Positions 1 to 7,821 of a stretch of 64,000 nucleotides of DNA are shown here, piece after piece. Position numbers and translations under genes: made by a program. Within the stretch, counting starts at the first letter, position 1; the number at the start of each line of letters is the position of its first letter. Origin of the DNA: Pseudomonadales bacterium (lineage in GTDB: Bacteria > Pseudomonadota > Gammaproteobacteria > Pseudomonadales > Ketobacteraceae); NCBI GenBank assembly GCA_020062665.1, contig JAGUVW010000040.1:94730-158729 (forward strand), read 5' to 3'. The notes beneath the pieces are model-generated. The model was given only the letters and a program-made list of their open reading frames with translations, made no database searches and was not told the origin of the DNA.

Positions 1-42
1 CGCTAGGTCTCTAGGGGCACTGGTAACACCAGCCTGCACGCA

Positions 43-1317
43 TCAATTCAGCTTTGTGTATTGGAGTCGGTTCTTATTGCCGGTTTCGATCCCGACCTTG
101 TATTGGAACTGTCCAAGGCTCAGCGCTTCATCGACCTTCGTCCATTCGCGCCTGCTGATTGGCCTGCCTAGGCGCTCATGCACCATTTCGCGCGTGACGG
201 GTTGCCCGGTCGAATAAACGGCTTGCACGATGTAATTGATGACTTGCTGGACTAGGGTCTGCCGCTTGTGGTTACTCCCTTCGCCAGCATCCTCTTCATC
301 GGGCTTGCGGGTTGCGTCGTCGAACATCTCCATTGAATCAGCGTCACCCCAAACGACAGGCAGGATGTCTGCCTTGCACATCACCGAGGCATGGCCGTCC
401 TCGTGCTGGTGGAGAGTCAGCACGGGAACTGTGGAGTACATGACCCCAAAGGCGGACGACAGGTTGCTCTTAGCGACTCGCATAACGAACGAATGCTCTT
501 GGCGTCGATCCCTCGCATGTACGAAGGACAGGCGCGGCGAGTTTGTCCATGCACTCGAACCCGCTACCGTGTCGGCGAAGTAGTCGTGCTTACCCTTGTT
601 TGAGTGCCCGATGATTGCGATGCAGATGTCGTACTGCTCTGCCAGCGCTTGGAGGTAGCCCAGCAGGCGCTTCACTGATCCGTCATCGTTCGGACTCTCG
701 CCCTTGCCCCATGTGGTAAGTCCGACAGCGGTATCAAGCACGACGAGCCGTAAAGGACGCGGCGGGTTATGGAATTGGGATGCCTCGTACTGCGCCTTCT
801 TGATGGAGCTTTCCAGATCCCGATACACGTCGAACGTCGAGCCTGTTGCGCGCCCTTGTGCGTCGCGCTTGGTGGCGGTGTAGGAGAAGGCTGCCAGCGT
901 CCCCAAATCGCCCCCGGCGTGAAGGTGCCGCTGTGTGATCCAGTCCGTTATTTCTTCGACGCTAATCCACAAGGTTGTCCAGTCCTCGCTGATACGAGCT
1001 GCCAGGGTTGCAAGGAACGACGACTTAGCGGTGCTGCCCCGTCCGAAGAAGCCGACAACGCACTTACAGGGAAGGAAAGGATCGACAAGGTATTCCAGCT
1101 TCAAGGATGCGATGTTTTTCGGCATGGCCCACTCCAATACGATGCTGTTCGGGTCTGTGGGTTGTGGTTGCGTCGAGATTCCACGCTTGACCAGTTCGCG
1201 GTTCAATGCAGCTTCTTGGCCCTTGCGGAAGTCCTCAAGCGCTTTATTGCGCTTCGCTTGCTCGTCGTCGTTCGACCAGAAATAGCCTTGGTCGTCGCGC
1301 GGTGGGATTTCAGCCAT
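43..1317 (-). CDS. RepA-like P-loop ATPase of an integrative element
   Basis: A 424-residue RecA-fold ATPase of the RepA/AAA_25 kind, found in plasmids, phage satellites and integrated islands, where it usually acts as a replicative helicase or a DNA-dependent ATPase. The Walker A loop is at residues 89-100 (GFFGRGSTAKSS) and Walker B is around 190-195 (LRLVVLD). A later stretch, IIGHSNKG, matches the sensor region of this fold. The C-terminal 80 residues look like a small winged-helix domain. I chose the ATG at 1317 because a strong ribosome binding site (ggggaggt) precedes it. The frame stays open to 1443, but that extension is low-complexity and Arg/Pro-rich. It sits on the same strand as the AlpA-like gene and the integrase, which suggests one mobile element. 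Its exact replication role is inferred. Confidence 0.75.
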   Translation of the reverse strand: MAEIPPRDDQGYFWSNDDEQAKRNKALEDFRKGQEAALNRELVKRGISTQPQPTDPNSIVLEWAMPKNIASLKLEYLVDPFLPCKCVVGFFGRGSTAKSSFLATLAARISEDWTTLWISVEEITDWITQRHLHAGGDLGTLAAFSYTATKRDAQGRATGSTFDVYRDLESSIKKAQYEASQFHNPPRPLRLVVLDTAVGLTTWGKGESPNDDGSVKRLLGYLQALAEQYDICIAIIGHSNKGKHDYFADTVAGSSAWTNSPRLSFVHARDRRQEHSFVMRVAKSNLSSAFGVMYSTVPVLTLHQHEDGHASVMCKADILPVVWGDADSMEMFDDATRKPDEEDAGEGSNHKRQTLVQQVINYIVQAVYSTGQPVTREMVHERLGRPISRREWTKVDEALSLGQFQYKVGIETGNKNRLQYTKLN

Positions 1318-1495
1318 GGCGCACCTCCCCGGCAGTGGGCGGCTGCGCGGCGGCTGGGGCCGAGATCGCAGGGTTGCCGCCATTGGGGTACTGGCTGGGG
1401 TGCTGTGCTTGCTGTAGCGGCGGCAGCGTCGCCCGCGTTTCATCTTGTATGACCGTGGAAGGCTGTCCCATACTTGGGCCGTTGATGTGGTTCAT
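1310..1495 (-). CDS. Possible small ORF overlapping the ATPase start
   Basis: An open frame of 61 codons that is rich in Pro, Gln and Ala, with no recognisable domain. Its stop overlaps the ATPase start (ATGGCTGA arrangement), as in translationally coupled genes, and a GGAG lies about 10 bases before its ATG. The composition is unremarkable for a shadow frame and the coding evidence is weak, so treat it as a candidate only. Confidence 0.25.
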   Translation of the reverse strand: MNHINGPSMGQPSTVIQDETRATLPPLQQAQHPSQYPNGGNPAISAPAAAQPPTAGEVRHG

Positions 1496-1641
1496 TCGTG
1501 TTCATCTCCGAGCGGCAGCGGTGTGCAGACCCTGCCGCTTTTTTGTTGATTGGCTGCGCATGGGCTAGGCGGCAGTGCAGTGCCACCTGAAATAGCCAGA
1601 GCGCTGTTCTGTTTGCGCATGGACGACCGCCTGTTATGGAC

Positions 1642-1905
1642 TTAGGCGGTCGCGATTTGCTGGCTGGTGCTGGTGCGTGCGCCCGACGCGAGCCATGCGA
1701 GAACATCGCGCTCGGCGTAGAAGACGCAACGGGTGCCGGGAGGCGTGAAGAAGCGGGGGCCGGTGCCCTTGTGACGGTGCTGCTCCCAAGTGTTGCGAGC
1801 AAGCCCGGTCAGATCGACCAGATCGTCAGTGCGCAGTGGGCGCTTCTTTGGGGAGTAGTTGAACAGCTCGCAAAGCTGCTCGAAGGACATGTTGTCGATT
1901 TGCAT
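1642..1905 (-). CDS. AlpA/excisionase-type helix-turn-helix protein
   Basis: An 87-residue basic protein with a MerR-like winged helix-turn-helix of the phage AlpA/Xis type. Residues about 24-60 read as recognition helices followed by the wing (TDDLVDLTGLARNTWEQHRHK, then GPRFFTPPGTRCVFY). The typical closing element DVLAWL is at about residue 67. In P4-like elements such proteins activate integrase transcription or act as directionality factors. It lies between the ATPase and the integrase on the same strand, as expected for an element regulator. The start is supported by its position in the family alignment and by the length. Which of the two roles it plays cannot be told from sequence. Confidence 0.7.
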   Translation of the reverse strand: MQIDNMSFEQLCELFNYSPKKRPLRTDDLVDLTGLARNTWEQHRHKGTGPRFFTPPGTRCVFYAERDVLAWLASGARTSTSQQIATA

Positions 1906-2150
1906 GGGCGATGCCTCTCAGCAAGCCCACCGATGCGCAAAACACAAAGGGCAGTCGGTGAGCGAACCGCATCGCGTTACCGATGCTAGTTGCCCGCCGT
2001 CTGCCCATGCAGCACTTTTCGTTGATCGCGTCCCGACGCATTGCGCGAAGTGACGGAAAGGCGAGGTGTGTTAGGGGTAACTGTAAAACGCTTGTCGTAG
2101 TCTTTGCAAGCTGTTGTTGCTGTTGATATTTTCGGGCGTGCCCGATTTTC

Positions 2151-3398
2151 TCAAGCCCGCAGCGGCACCACGTTCGCGCCATTCGCTTTGGCTGCCTGCT
2201 GCTCGATCCAGTCCGCGATGCGCTGCACCTCAGGCTTGAGATATTGCAGGTGACTCGTCTCAAGGTAGTGCTTGGCGGTCACGCCGCGCGGCACATGGTT
2301 CGTCAGTAGTTCGATCTTGTGCAGATCAACTCCGCAGTTCGCTACACCGAACGTCGTGAAGGTGCGACGCAGGTCGTGCGGCGTGATCTTCGTGCCCGCT
2401 ACCTCGCTGACCTTCTTCATGGTGTCGCGCGGGTCTTTGATATGCCCAGCCTTGCCCCAGGACGAGAACACGAACGGGCTACCCTTGACGCGCTGGCGTG
2501 TGGTCAGCAACTGCACCGCCTGCGTGGATAGCGGCAGCCATACGGGGTTGCGGTTCTTCGGATCAGGCAGGTGCCACCAGCCTTCATCAAGGTTGATCCT
2601 GTCCCATGTCAGCGCCGCCGCTTCGCCAATGCGCGCACCAGTGAGCACGAGGAAGATCACAAGGTCGATGCTTGCCAGCGTGTCACGGTTGTAGGCTTGG
2701 TCGCGCCACTGCTGGAGGGCTGACCACACGGGGCCAATCTTCGATTCAGGGATGCGGGTCTTGCGCTCGGGCAGCGTCACCCAATCGTCTTTGAGCACTG
2801 CCACGGGGTTGTGCAGGATCAGCGGGGTGCCGTCTGCGCGCTTGTACCTGCGACCAGCGAAGTTGATAAGAGCGCGGAGCACGCTGAACGCCTGCACCGC
2901 TTGCCCGGGGGCTGGTGCTTTGCCGCGTAGCCCCTTCGTCAGAATCTCGTTGTAGCGCTTGCGGCAGTCGTCTTCGGTGATGCCGGTGATGGGCTTGTGC
3001 TGCCATGCCTCAAAGGTTGTGGTCACATGCCGTTCAATCTCGCTCTTGCTGCTGTCCTTGAGCTTGCCCGGTCGCCCCATATAAGCGTCTGCGACCTGCC
3101 GCAGCGTCACCTTAGTAGCTTCGTCGGCCTTCTTCGCATCGCGCGGGTCAATGCCCTCGCGCATACCTTGCAGCACCTTCCGCGCCTTCTCGCGAGCCTC
3201 AAACTCTGTCCATTCACCGAAGGGGCCAATCGTGAAGCAGACGGCCTTACCCAGCACCCGGCCTTGAGCAACGAACACACGCTTGCCCGCAGCGGTGACG
3301 CGCAACCCGTAGCCCTTGAGGGAGTCGTCCCAGTGCATCGCGTAGCCCTCGGCGGGAGGCTGCACCTTGTCGATGAATGTCTTCGTTAGCTTCGCCAT
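2151..3398 (-). CDS. P4-type tyrosine site-specific integrase
   Basis: A 415-residue tyrosine recombinase with an N-terminal DUF4102 arm-binding domain (about 1-85), a SAM-like core-binding domain (about 95-200) and a catalytic domain (about 215-390). The catalytic residues are present: Arg256 in GARIGEA, Lys281 in DPKNRN, His341 and Arg344 in HDLRR, His368 in TNHVPRG and the nucleophile Tyr378 in AKHYLE. Integrases of this subfamily insert genomic islands and satellites at the 3' ends of tRNA genes. That matches the severed tRNA-Ser half about 160 bases from its start. The gene looks full length and intact, so the element may still be mobile. Confidence 0.95.
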   Translation of the reverse strand: MAKLTKTFIDKVQPPAEGYAMHWDDSLKGYGLRVTAAGKRVFVAQGRVLGKAVCFTIGPFGEWTEFEAREKARKVLQGMREGIDPRDAKKADEATKVTLRQVADAYMGRPGKLKDSSKSEIERHVTTTFEAWQHKPITGITEDDCRKRYNEILTKGLRGKAPAPGQAVQAFSVLRALINFAGRRYKRADGTPLILHNPVAVLKDDWVTLPERKTRIPESKIGPVWSALQQWRDQAYNRDTLASIDLVIFLVLTGARIGEAAALTWDRINLDEGWWHLPDPKNRNPVWLPLSTQAVQLLTTRQRVKGSPFVFSSWGKAGHIKDPRDTMKKVSEVAGTKITPHDLRRTFTTFGVANCGVDLHKIELLTNHVPRGVTAKHYLETSHLQYLKPEVQRIADWIEQQAAKANGANVVPLRA

Positions 3399-3557
3399 AA
3401 CTCTTCTCCTAGACGCTTCTTTAGCGTATTGTTAGCAATCTAGGCAATGTTAGGACAAGCTACGCCAAACAAACAACGACGATAAGTCGTTGAATTACAA
3501 AGGTGCAGCAAGCTAGGCGGGGCTGGGCCAAACTAGGTAAAATCAGCCCCCACAAAA
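3399..3557. promoter_or_regulatory. Integrase upstream region with repeated CTAGG motifs
   Basis: A non-coding stretch between the integrase start and the attachment site. The pentamer CTAGG begins at 3440, 3513 and 3533 in this short span, with a related TTAGG at about 3450. Repeats of this sort beside an attachment site are what integrase arm-binding sites look like, but no consensus for this integrase is known to me. No gene is visible here. Confidence 0.3.
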
Positions 3558-3615
3558 CTTGAAAACCGCCGAGGTTTTACGACCTCCCGGGGTTCGAATC
3601 CCTGGCCCACCGCCA
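3558..3615 (+). other. 3' fragment of tRNA-Ser(UGA): attachment-site scar
   Basis: From the anticodon loop (CTTGAAA, 3558-3564) onward this is the 3' half of a class II tRNA. There is a variable-arm stem gaggt/acctc at 3571-3586, a T-arm with loop TTCGAAT at 3593-3599, a 3' acceptor strand at 3605-3611, a discriminator G and an encoded CCA at 3613-3615. The bases before 3558 cannot pair to complete the anticodon stem, so the 5' half is missing. Tyrosine integrases commonly cross over in the anticodon loop. The scar therefore marks the right chromosomal junction, and an intact tRNA-Ser is predicted at the element's left end, outside this window. Confidence 0.85.
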
Positions 3616-3796
3616 TTTTTTCCTCTCTGATTCTCCTGCTTCCTCCGTTCCTCCATTCCTCCTGTCACCTGCCTTTCCGGCTGCATGTTTTATTCTTCTG
3701 ATGTATTCATCGCCACGCGACGCGCCTTTATACTTCCGCAACGGATAACAGCGGTTTAGCTGCGGCCGCAACAACTTACATCACGAGAGAATCTTT

Positions 3797-4501
3797 ATGG
3801 GTGCACAGTGGAAAGCCAAGGGCAAAGCCGAGTCTGCGGCCGCGAAAGGCAAAATCTTCACCAAACTTACCCGTGAAATCATGGTGGCGGCCCGTAACGG
3901 CGCCGACCCCAGCATGAACTCCCGCCTGCGCATGGCCATCGAACAGGCCAAGAAGGCCTCGATGCCGAAAGACACGCTGGAGCGGGCCATCAAGAAAGGT
4001 GCTGGCCTGCTGGACGAAGTGGTGCACTACGAGCACGTGACCTATGAAGGCTTCGCACCGCACCGGGTGCCGGTGATCGTGGAGTGCCTGACCGACAACA
4101 ACAATCGTACCGCCCAGAGCATGCGCATCCTGTTCCGCAAGGGCCAGCTGGGTAACTCCGGTTCCGTGTCCTGGGATTTCAAGCATCTGGGCCTGATTGA
4201 AGCCACACCGGATTCGCCGGATGCAGACCCTGAAATGGCGGCGATTGAAGCCGGTGCCCAGGATCTGGAGCCGGCGGAAAACGGTGCCACCCTGTTCATG
4301 ACCGATCCCACCGACCTGGATGCCGTGAGCCGCGCGTTGCCGGCGCAAGGTTTCTCCGTGGTGTCAGCTTCCTTGGGCTACCGGCCGAAAAACCCGGTTA
4401 CCCTGCCTGATGACGAGGCGAGGGCCGAAGTGGAAGCCTTCCTGGAAGCCATCGATGCCGATGACGACGTGCAGAATGTGTACGTGGGTCTGGCGGGTTA
4501 A
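3797..4501 (+). CDS. YebC/PmpR (TACO1) family protein
   Basis: A 234-residue YebC-family protein. It has the conserved N-terminus ([10 protein letters not shown], here in place of the more usual MAGHSKW), the block [16 protein letters not shown] at about 20-35, and the acidic C-terminal domain ending [11 protein letters not shown]. Family members bind nucleic acid; some act as transcriptional regulators, and more recent work ties them to relieving ribosome stalling. The MGAQWKAK start resembles the YeeN-like branch rather than the ruvC-linked YebC, and no ruv genes lie nearby. The ATG is preceded by gagaga. It is the first chromosomal gene after the integration scar and looks monocistronic. 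Confidence 0.85.
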   Translation: MGAQWKAKGKAESAAAKGKIFTKLTREIMVAARNGADPSMNSRLRMAIEQAKKASMPKDTLERAIKKGAGLLDEVVHYEHVTYEGFAPHRVPVIVECLTDNNNRTAQSMRILFRKGQLGNSGSVSWDFKHLGLIEATPDSPDADPEMAAIEAGAQDLEPAENGATLFMTDPTDLDAVSRALPAQGFSVVSASLGYRPKNPVTLPDDEARAEVEAFLEAIDADDDVQNVYVGLAG

Positions 4502-4510
4502 GTCAGCGAC

Positions 4511-4537
4511 AGAGGCGGGCTTTGCAGGCTCGCCTCT
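4511..4537 (+). terminator. Candidate terminator after the YebC-family gene
   Basis: An inverted repeat, AGAGGCG ... CGCCTCT, just downstream of the stop codon. It has GC-rich inner pairing and only a weak T-rich tail (tgatgttt). It could be an inefficient intrinsic terminator. Confidence 0.45.
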
Positions 4538-4766
4538 TGATGTTTCACTTCATATTTTTTCTTTAACTACCTGAATTTTAAGTTTTATCGCAACCACATC
4601 CCCTTCATCAGAATATGCTTTGGCTAATTTGTGGCCATGCTAACTGCCTTCTATACTGAAATGTGCTCGCGTTAACCAAAGTGATGCCAGATCAGTCCCG
4701 TTTTTGAACCTGGCGTTGCCCGTTTCTTTCTGCTGTGTGCTTCGGCACGGGGCTTTGAACCATTCT

Positions 4767-6887
4767 ATGTTCGGGATTCAGCTTCGCTCGCTTCTGTTGC
4801 TATCCCTGATCCTGTTTGTTGTTCCCTCGGACATTGTGCTGGCCAGTCCGGGTGGTGCGTCGTTGCCGGTCTCCCACGCCCACGGGCGGTATGGGCTGGC
4901 GTCGGTGGTGGACTATGCGCTGGATCGGGAGGGCTCTGCGGACATCGCCACCGTGATGGCCCTGGGCGATGCCTTTGGCTTTCAGCGCAACCAGTCGGAA
5001 ACCCTCGCGTTTGGTTATGTGGATGCGGTTTACTGGATTCGAATCCGCCTGCAGTCGACGGATGCGGACAGTTCCGCTTGGCTGCTGGAGCTTTCCGGCC
5101 TTGGTCGCGCCATTGACGAAATCGACGCCTGGTTGCCCGGCACGTCCGGGCAGCTGCAGCATTTCCGCGCCGGTGACGCGGTGCCGTTTCATGCCCGCCG
5201 TATCAGCCATCACGCCATTCTGTTTCCTTTTCACCTGCAGGCGCAGCAGCCGGTAGAGTTGTATCTGCGGGTGAAAACCAACGGCACGCTGCAGATTCCC
5301 CTGACGCTGTGGAGCACCGAGCACTACGTGGAAAGCGAACACCACGATTCCCTGCTGGAAGGGCTGTTCTACGGTGTGCTGCTGATCATGATCTTCTACA
5401 ACGCCTTCATCTATCTGTCGGTGCGGGACAGCAGTTACATCATCTATGTGTTGTATCTGGTGTGTGTGCTGATGTTTGCCGTCTCGCTCAAAGGCGTTGG
5501 GTTCGAATACCTGTGGCCGGATCAGCCCTGGTGGAACAACAAGAGCAACCTGGTGTTCGCCGAGCTGGGTGTGCTGTGTGTGCTGCTGTTTGCCCGCAGC
5601 TTTCTGCAGACACCTGTCAATACACCTATCATCAATTACGTGATTGCAGCACTGATTCTGGCGAGCATCGCGTCGTTTCCCTTTGTGGTGCTGGCGAGTC
5701 ATCGGATCGCCGCTGCCATTCTGTCGATCCAGTATCTGCTGACCGTTTTCTTTGTGGTGGTGGCGGCGTCGATCTGTCTCAAACGTGGTTTCAAGGCGGC
5801 GCGCTACTATCTGCTGGCGTGGCTGGGCGTGCTGCTGTCGATCCTGATCTGGGTGCTGAACAGCTTCAACTGGATTCATTCCTATTGGGTGGGCGCGTAC
5901 GTGTTCCAGCTGGGAACCTCGATCCAGGTGCTGCTGTTTTCGTTCGCGCTGGCGGACCGCATCAACCTGATGCGGGTGGAACGGGAATCGGCGCTCAAGC
6001 TGCAGCTGGCGCACTCCAAACGGCTGGTGTCGATGGCGCAGATGTTCGAGAAGTTTGTGCCGAAGCAGTTTTTGCGGCGGATCGCGCGCGAAGGCATCGA
6101 GAATATCCAGCTGGGCAAGGCGGAAGCGGACGAGATTTCCGTGCTGTTCGCGGATATCCGGGGCTTCACGTCGTTGTCGGAATCGCTCACTCCGCAGGAG
6201 CTGCTGAACTTTCTCAATGCCTGCTTCACCCGGCTGGACAAGGTGATTCACGAGCATGATGGCTTCATCGACAAGTTCATGGGCGATGGGGTGATGGCGT
6301 TGTTCGAGCAAAGTCCCGACACCTGCGCGGCACGCAATGCGGTGATGGCGGCCATCGACATGCATCGGGCGGTGGCAGTGTATAACGAGCATCGCGCCCG
6401 CTCCGGCTATGCACCCATCGACATTGGCATTGGCGTCAACACCGGTTCGGTAATCATTGGCACCGTGGGTTCCAGCGAACGCATGGATTCAACCGTGCTG
6501 GGTGACAACGTGAACGTGGCTGCGCGGCTGCAGGAGCTGACCAAAGCATTTGGCGCCCGCATCATCATCTCGGAGCAGACCCGCTCCGCGTTGCGGGATG
6601 AGCCTGATTTGCATTTGCGTGAGCTGGGATCGGTACCGGTGCGTGGGCGGAAGAACGCGGTGCGCCTGTTCGAAGTCATGAATGCCGATAGTGCGGACTT
6701 GCTGGCCCAAAAACAGAGGGCGTTGCCGCGCTATCAGGTTGCCCTGGAATGTCATCGCCGTGGCGACTGGGCTGGGGCGGTGCAGGGCTGGCGTGAGTGT
6801 CTGGCGTCTGCACCGCAGGATTCGGTGTGCCGACACTGGCTGGCAGAAGCAGAACGACACTTGGCTGCCGGAGCTTCTGCCCCCTGA
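4767..6887 (+). CDS. Membrane-anchored class III adenylate/guanylate cyclase (7TMR-DISM type)
   Basis: About 706 residues. After a hydrophobic signal segment comes a periplasmic 7TMR-DISMED2-like sensory domain (about 30-175), then seven predicted membrane helices (about 185-400). A short coiled linker leads to a class III cyclase domain (about 450-640). Metal- and substrate-binding motifs are intact: FADIRGFTSLSE and DKFMGDGVMALF, then NTGSVIIGTVG and GDNVNVAARL. The tail of about 50 residues resembles a TPR-like helical end. The DISM input domain is thought to sense carbohydrate-type ligands. I prefer the ATG at 4767, which opens directly into a signal-like segment; a TTG at 4704 keeps the same frame open. 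Product (cAMP or cGMP) is not settled; cAMP is more usual. Confidence 0.85.
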   Translation: MFGIQLRSLLLLSLILFVVPSDIVLASPGGASLPVSHAHGRYGLASVVDYALDREGSADIATVMALGDAFGFQRNQSETLAFGYVDAVYWIRIRLQSTDADSSAWLLELSGLGRAIDEIDAWLPGTSGQLQHFRAGDAVPFHARRISHHAILFPFHLQAQQPVELYLRVKTNGTLQIPLTLWSTEHYVESEHHDSLLEGLFYGVLLIMIFYNAFIYLSVRDSSYIIYVLYLVCVLMFAVSLKGVGFEYLWPDQPWWNNKSNLVFAELGVLCVLLFARSFLQTPVNTPIINYVIAALILASIASFPFVVLASHRIAAAILSIQYLLTVFFVVVAASICLKRGFKAARYYLLAWLGVLLSILIWVLNSFNWIHSYWVGAYVFQLGTSIQVLLFSFALADRINLMRVERESALKLQLAHSKRLVSMAQMFEKFVPKQFLRRIAREGIENIQLGKAEADEISVLFADIRGFTSLSESLTPQELLNFLNACFTRLDKVIHEHDGFIDKFMGDGVMALFEQSPDTCAARNAVMAAIDMHRAVAVYNEHRARSGYAPIDIGIGVNTGSVIIGTVGSSERMDSTVLGDNVNVAARLQELTKAFGARIIISEQTRSALRDEPDLHLRELGSVPVRGRKNAVRLFEVMNADSADLLAQKQRALPRYQVALECHRRGDWAGAVQGWRECLASAPQDSVCRHWLAEAERHLAAGASAP

Positions 6888-7070
6888 TTTTGTTCGTGCC
6901 GACTTAACTGGCTGAAAATACCGGCACAAATGCAAGTGGCTAAATCAATTTGGGAATATTGCCTGGGCAAAGTCGGCATTTCGTTGCCTTTTCCTGTGTT
7001 TATTTTACAGCTGCCGAACAGGACGGGGTTTACTATCCCGTGCATCACCCAGCCGCTGCGAATTCCCCCA

Positions 7071-7098
7071 TTAACTCCCTGCCAAAATGAGTTAAAAT
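7071..7098 (+). promoter_or_regulatory. Candidate gacA promoter overlapping a dyad
   Basis: A perfect 7-bp inverted repeat (TTAACTC at 7071-7077, GAGTTAA at 7089-7095) overlaps a plausible sigma70 promoter: TTAACT at 7071-7076, a 16-base spacer and TAAAAT at 7093-7098. It lies about 50 bases before the gacA start, so a repressor could bind over it. The promoter boxes fit only moderately. Confidence 0.35.
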
Positions 7099-7149
7099 CG
7101 GATTTTGCACCCGGCATTCCCATGCCTGACATTTCCAACGGAGCTGTTA

Positions 7150-7809
7150 GTGATCAAGATCTTCATAGTGGATGACCATGATCTGGTGCGGACCGGAATT
7201 TCCCGGATGCTGGCGGATATCGCCGGTATCAAGGTCGTCGGGGAGGCCGCCAGTGGCGAAGATGCCTTGAAACTGATTCGGGACGCGCGCCCGGACGTGG
7301 TGTTGATGGATGCCAAGATGCCCGGCATCGGTGGGCTTGAAGCCACCCGCAAGCTGTTGCGCCAGAATGCCGATGTGAAAGTGATTGCCGTGACCGCCTG
7401 CGGCGAAGAGCCGTTCCCGTCGCGCTTCCTGCAGGCCGGTGCATCCGGCTATCTCACCAAGGGCGCCGCGATGGACGAAATGGTGAAGGCGATCCGTCTC
7501 GTTCACTCCGGCCAGCGCTACATCTCCCCCGATATCGCCCAGCAGCTGGCACTGAAACCATTTCGCCCCGAAGCGGAGGCGTCACCCTTCGATCAGCTGT
7601 CTGAGCGTGAGATGCAGATCGCGCTGATGATCGTGAACTGCCAGAAGGTGCAGGAGATTTCCGACAAGCTGTTTCTGAGCCCCAAGACGGTCAACAGTTA
7701 CCGCTATCGCGTTTTCGAAAAGCTGGGTATCACCAGCGATGTGGAGCTGACCTTGCTGGCGGTTCGTCATGGTATGCTGGATGTGGAGTCGTTGCCCAAC
7801 AGCCAGTAA
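7150..7809 (+). CDS. gacA: GacA/UvrY response regulator
   Basis: A 219-residue LuxR-type response regulator. The receiver domain (1-120) carries the acidic pair in IVDDHD and the phospho-acceptor Asp54 in VVLMDAKMPGIGGLEA. The C-terminal LuxR helix-turn-helix includes SERE and LSPKTVNSYRYR. Sequence blocks such as KGAA and SGQRYI are hallmarks of GacA/UvrY, the partner of BarA/GacS that drives the CsrB-type small RNAs and so relieves CsrA/RsmA repression of biofilm and carbon genes. The GTG at 7150 is chosen because GGAG precedes it and the receiver starts there. uvrC follows within 15 bases, the classic gacA-uvrC pairing. Confidence 0.95.
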   Translation: MIKIFIVDDHDLVRTGISRMLADIAGIKVVGEAASGEDALKLIRDARPDVVLMDAKMPGIGGLEATRKLLRQNADVKVIAVTACGEEPFPSRFLQAGASGYLTKGAAMDEMVKAIRLVHSGQRYISPDIAQQLALKPFRPEAEASPFDQLSEREMQIALMIVNCQKVQEISDKLFLSPKTVNSYRYRVFEKLGITSDVELTLLAVRHGMLDVESLPNSQ

Positions 7810-7821
7810 TACAGGTGTCCC

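Noticed and set aside
3577..3774. Small ORF across the tRNA scar
   Set aside because: It reads antisense through the tRNA T-arm, and its translation has no credible family.
4800..6392. A long open frame on the minus strand opposite the cyclase gene
   Set aside because: The plus-strand frame encodes a complete, motif-rich cyclase. The antisense translation is rich in His, Arg and Gln with no motif, as expected for a shadow in GC-rich DNA.
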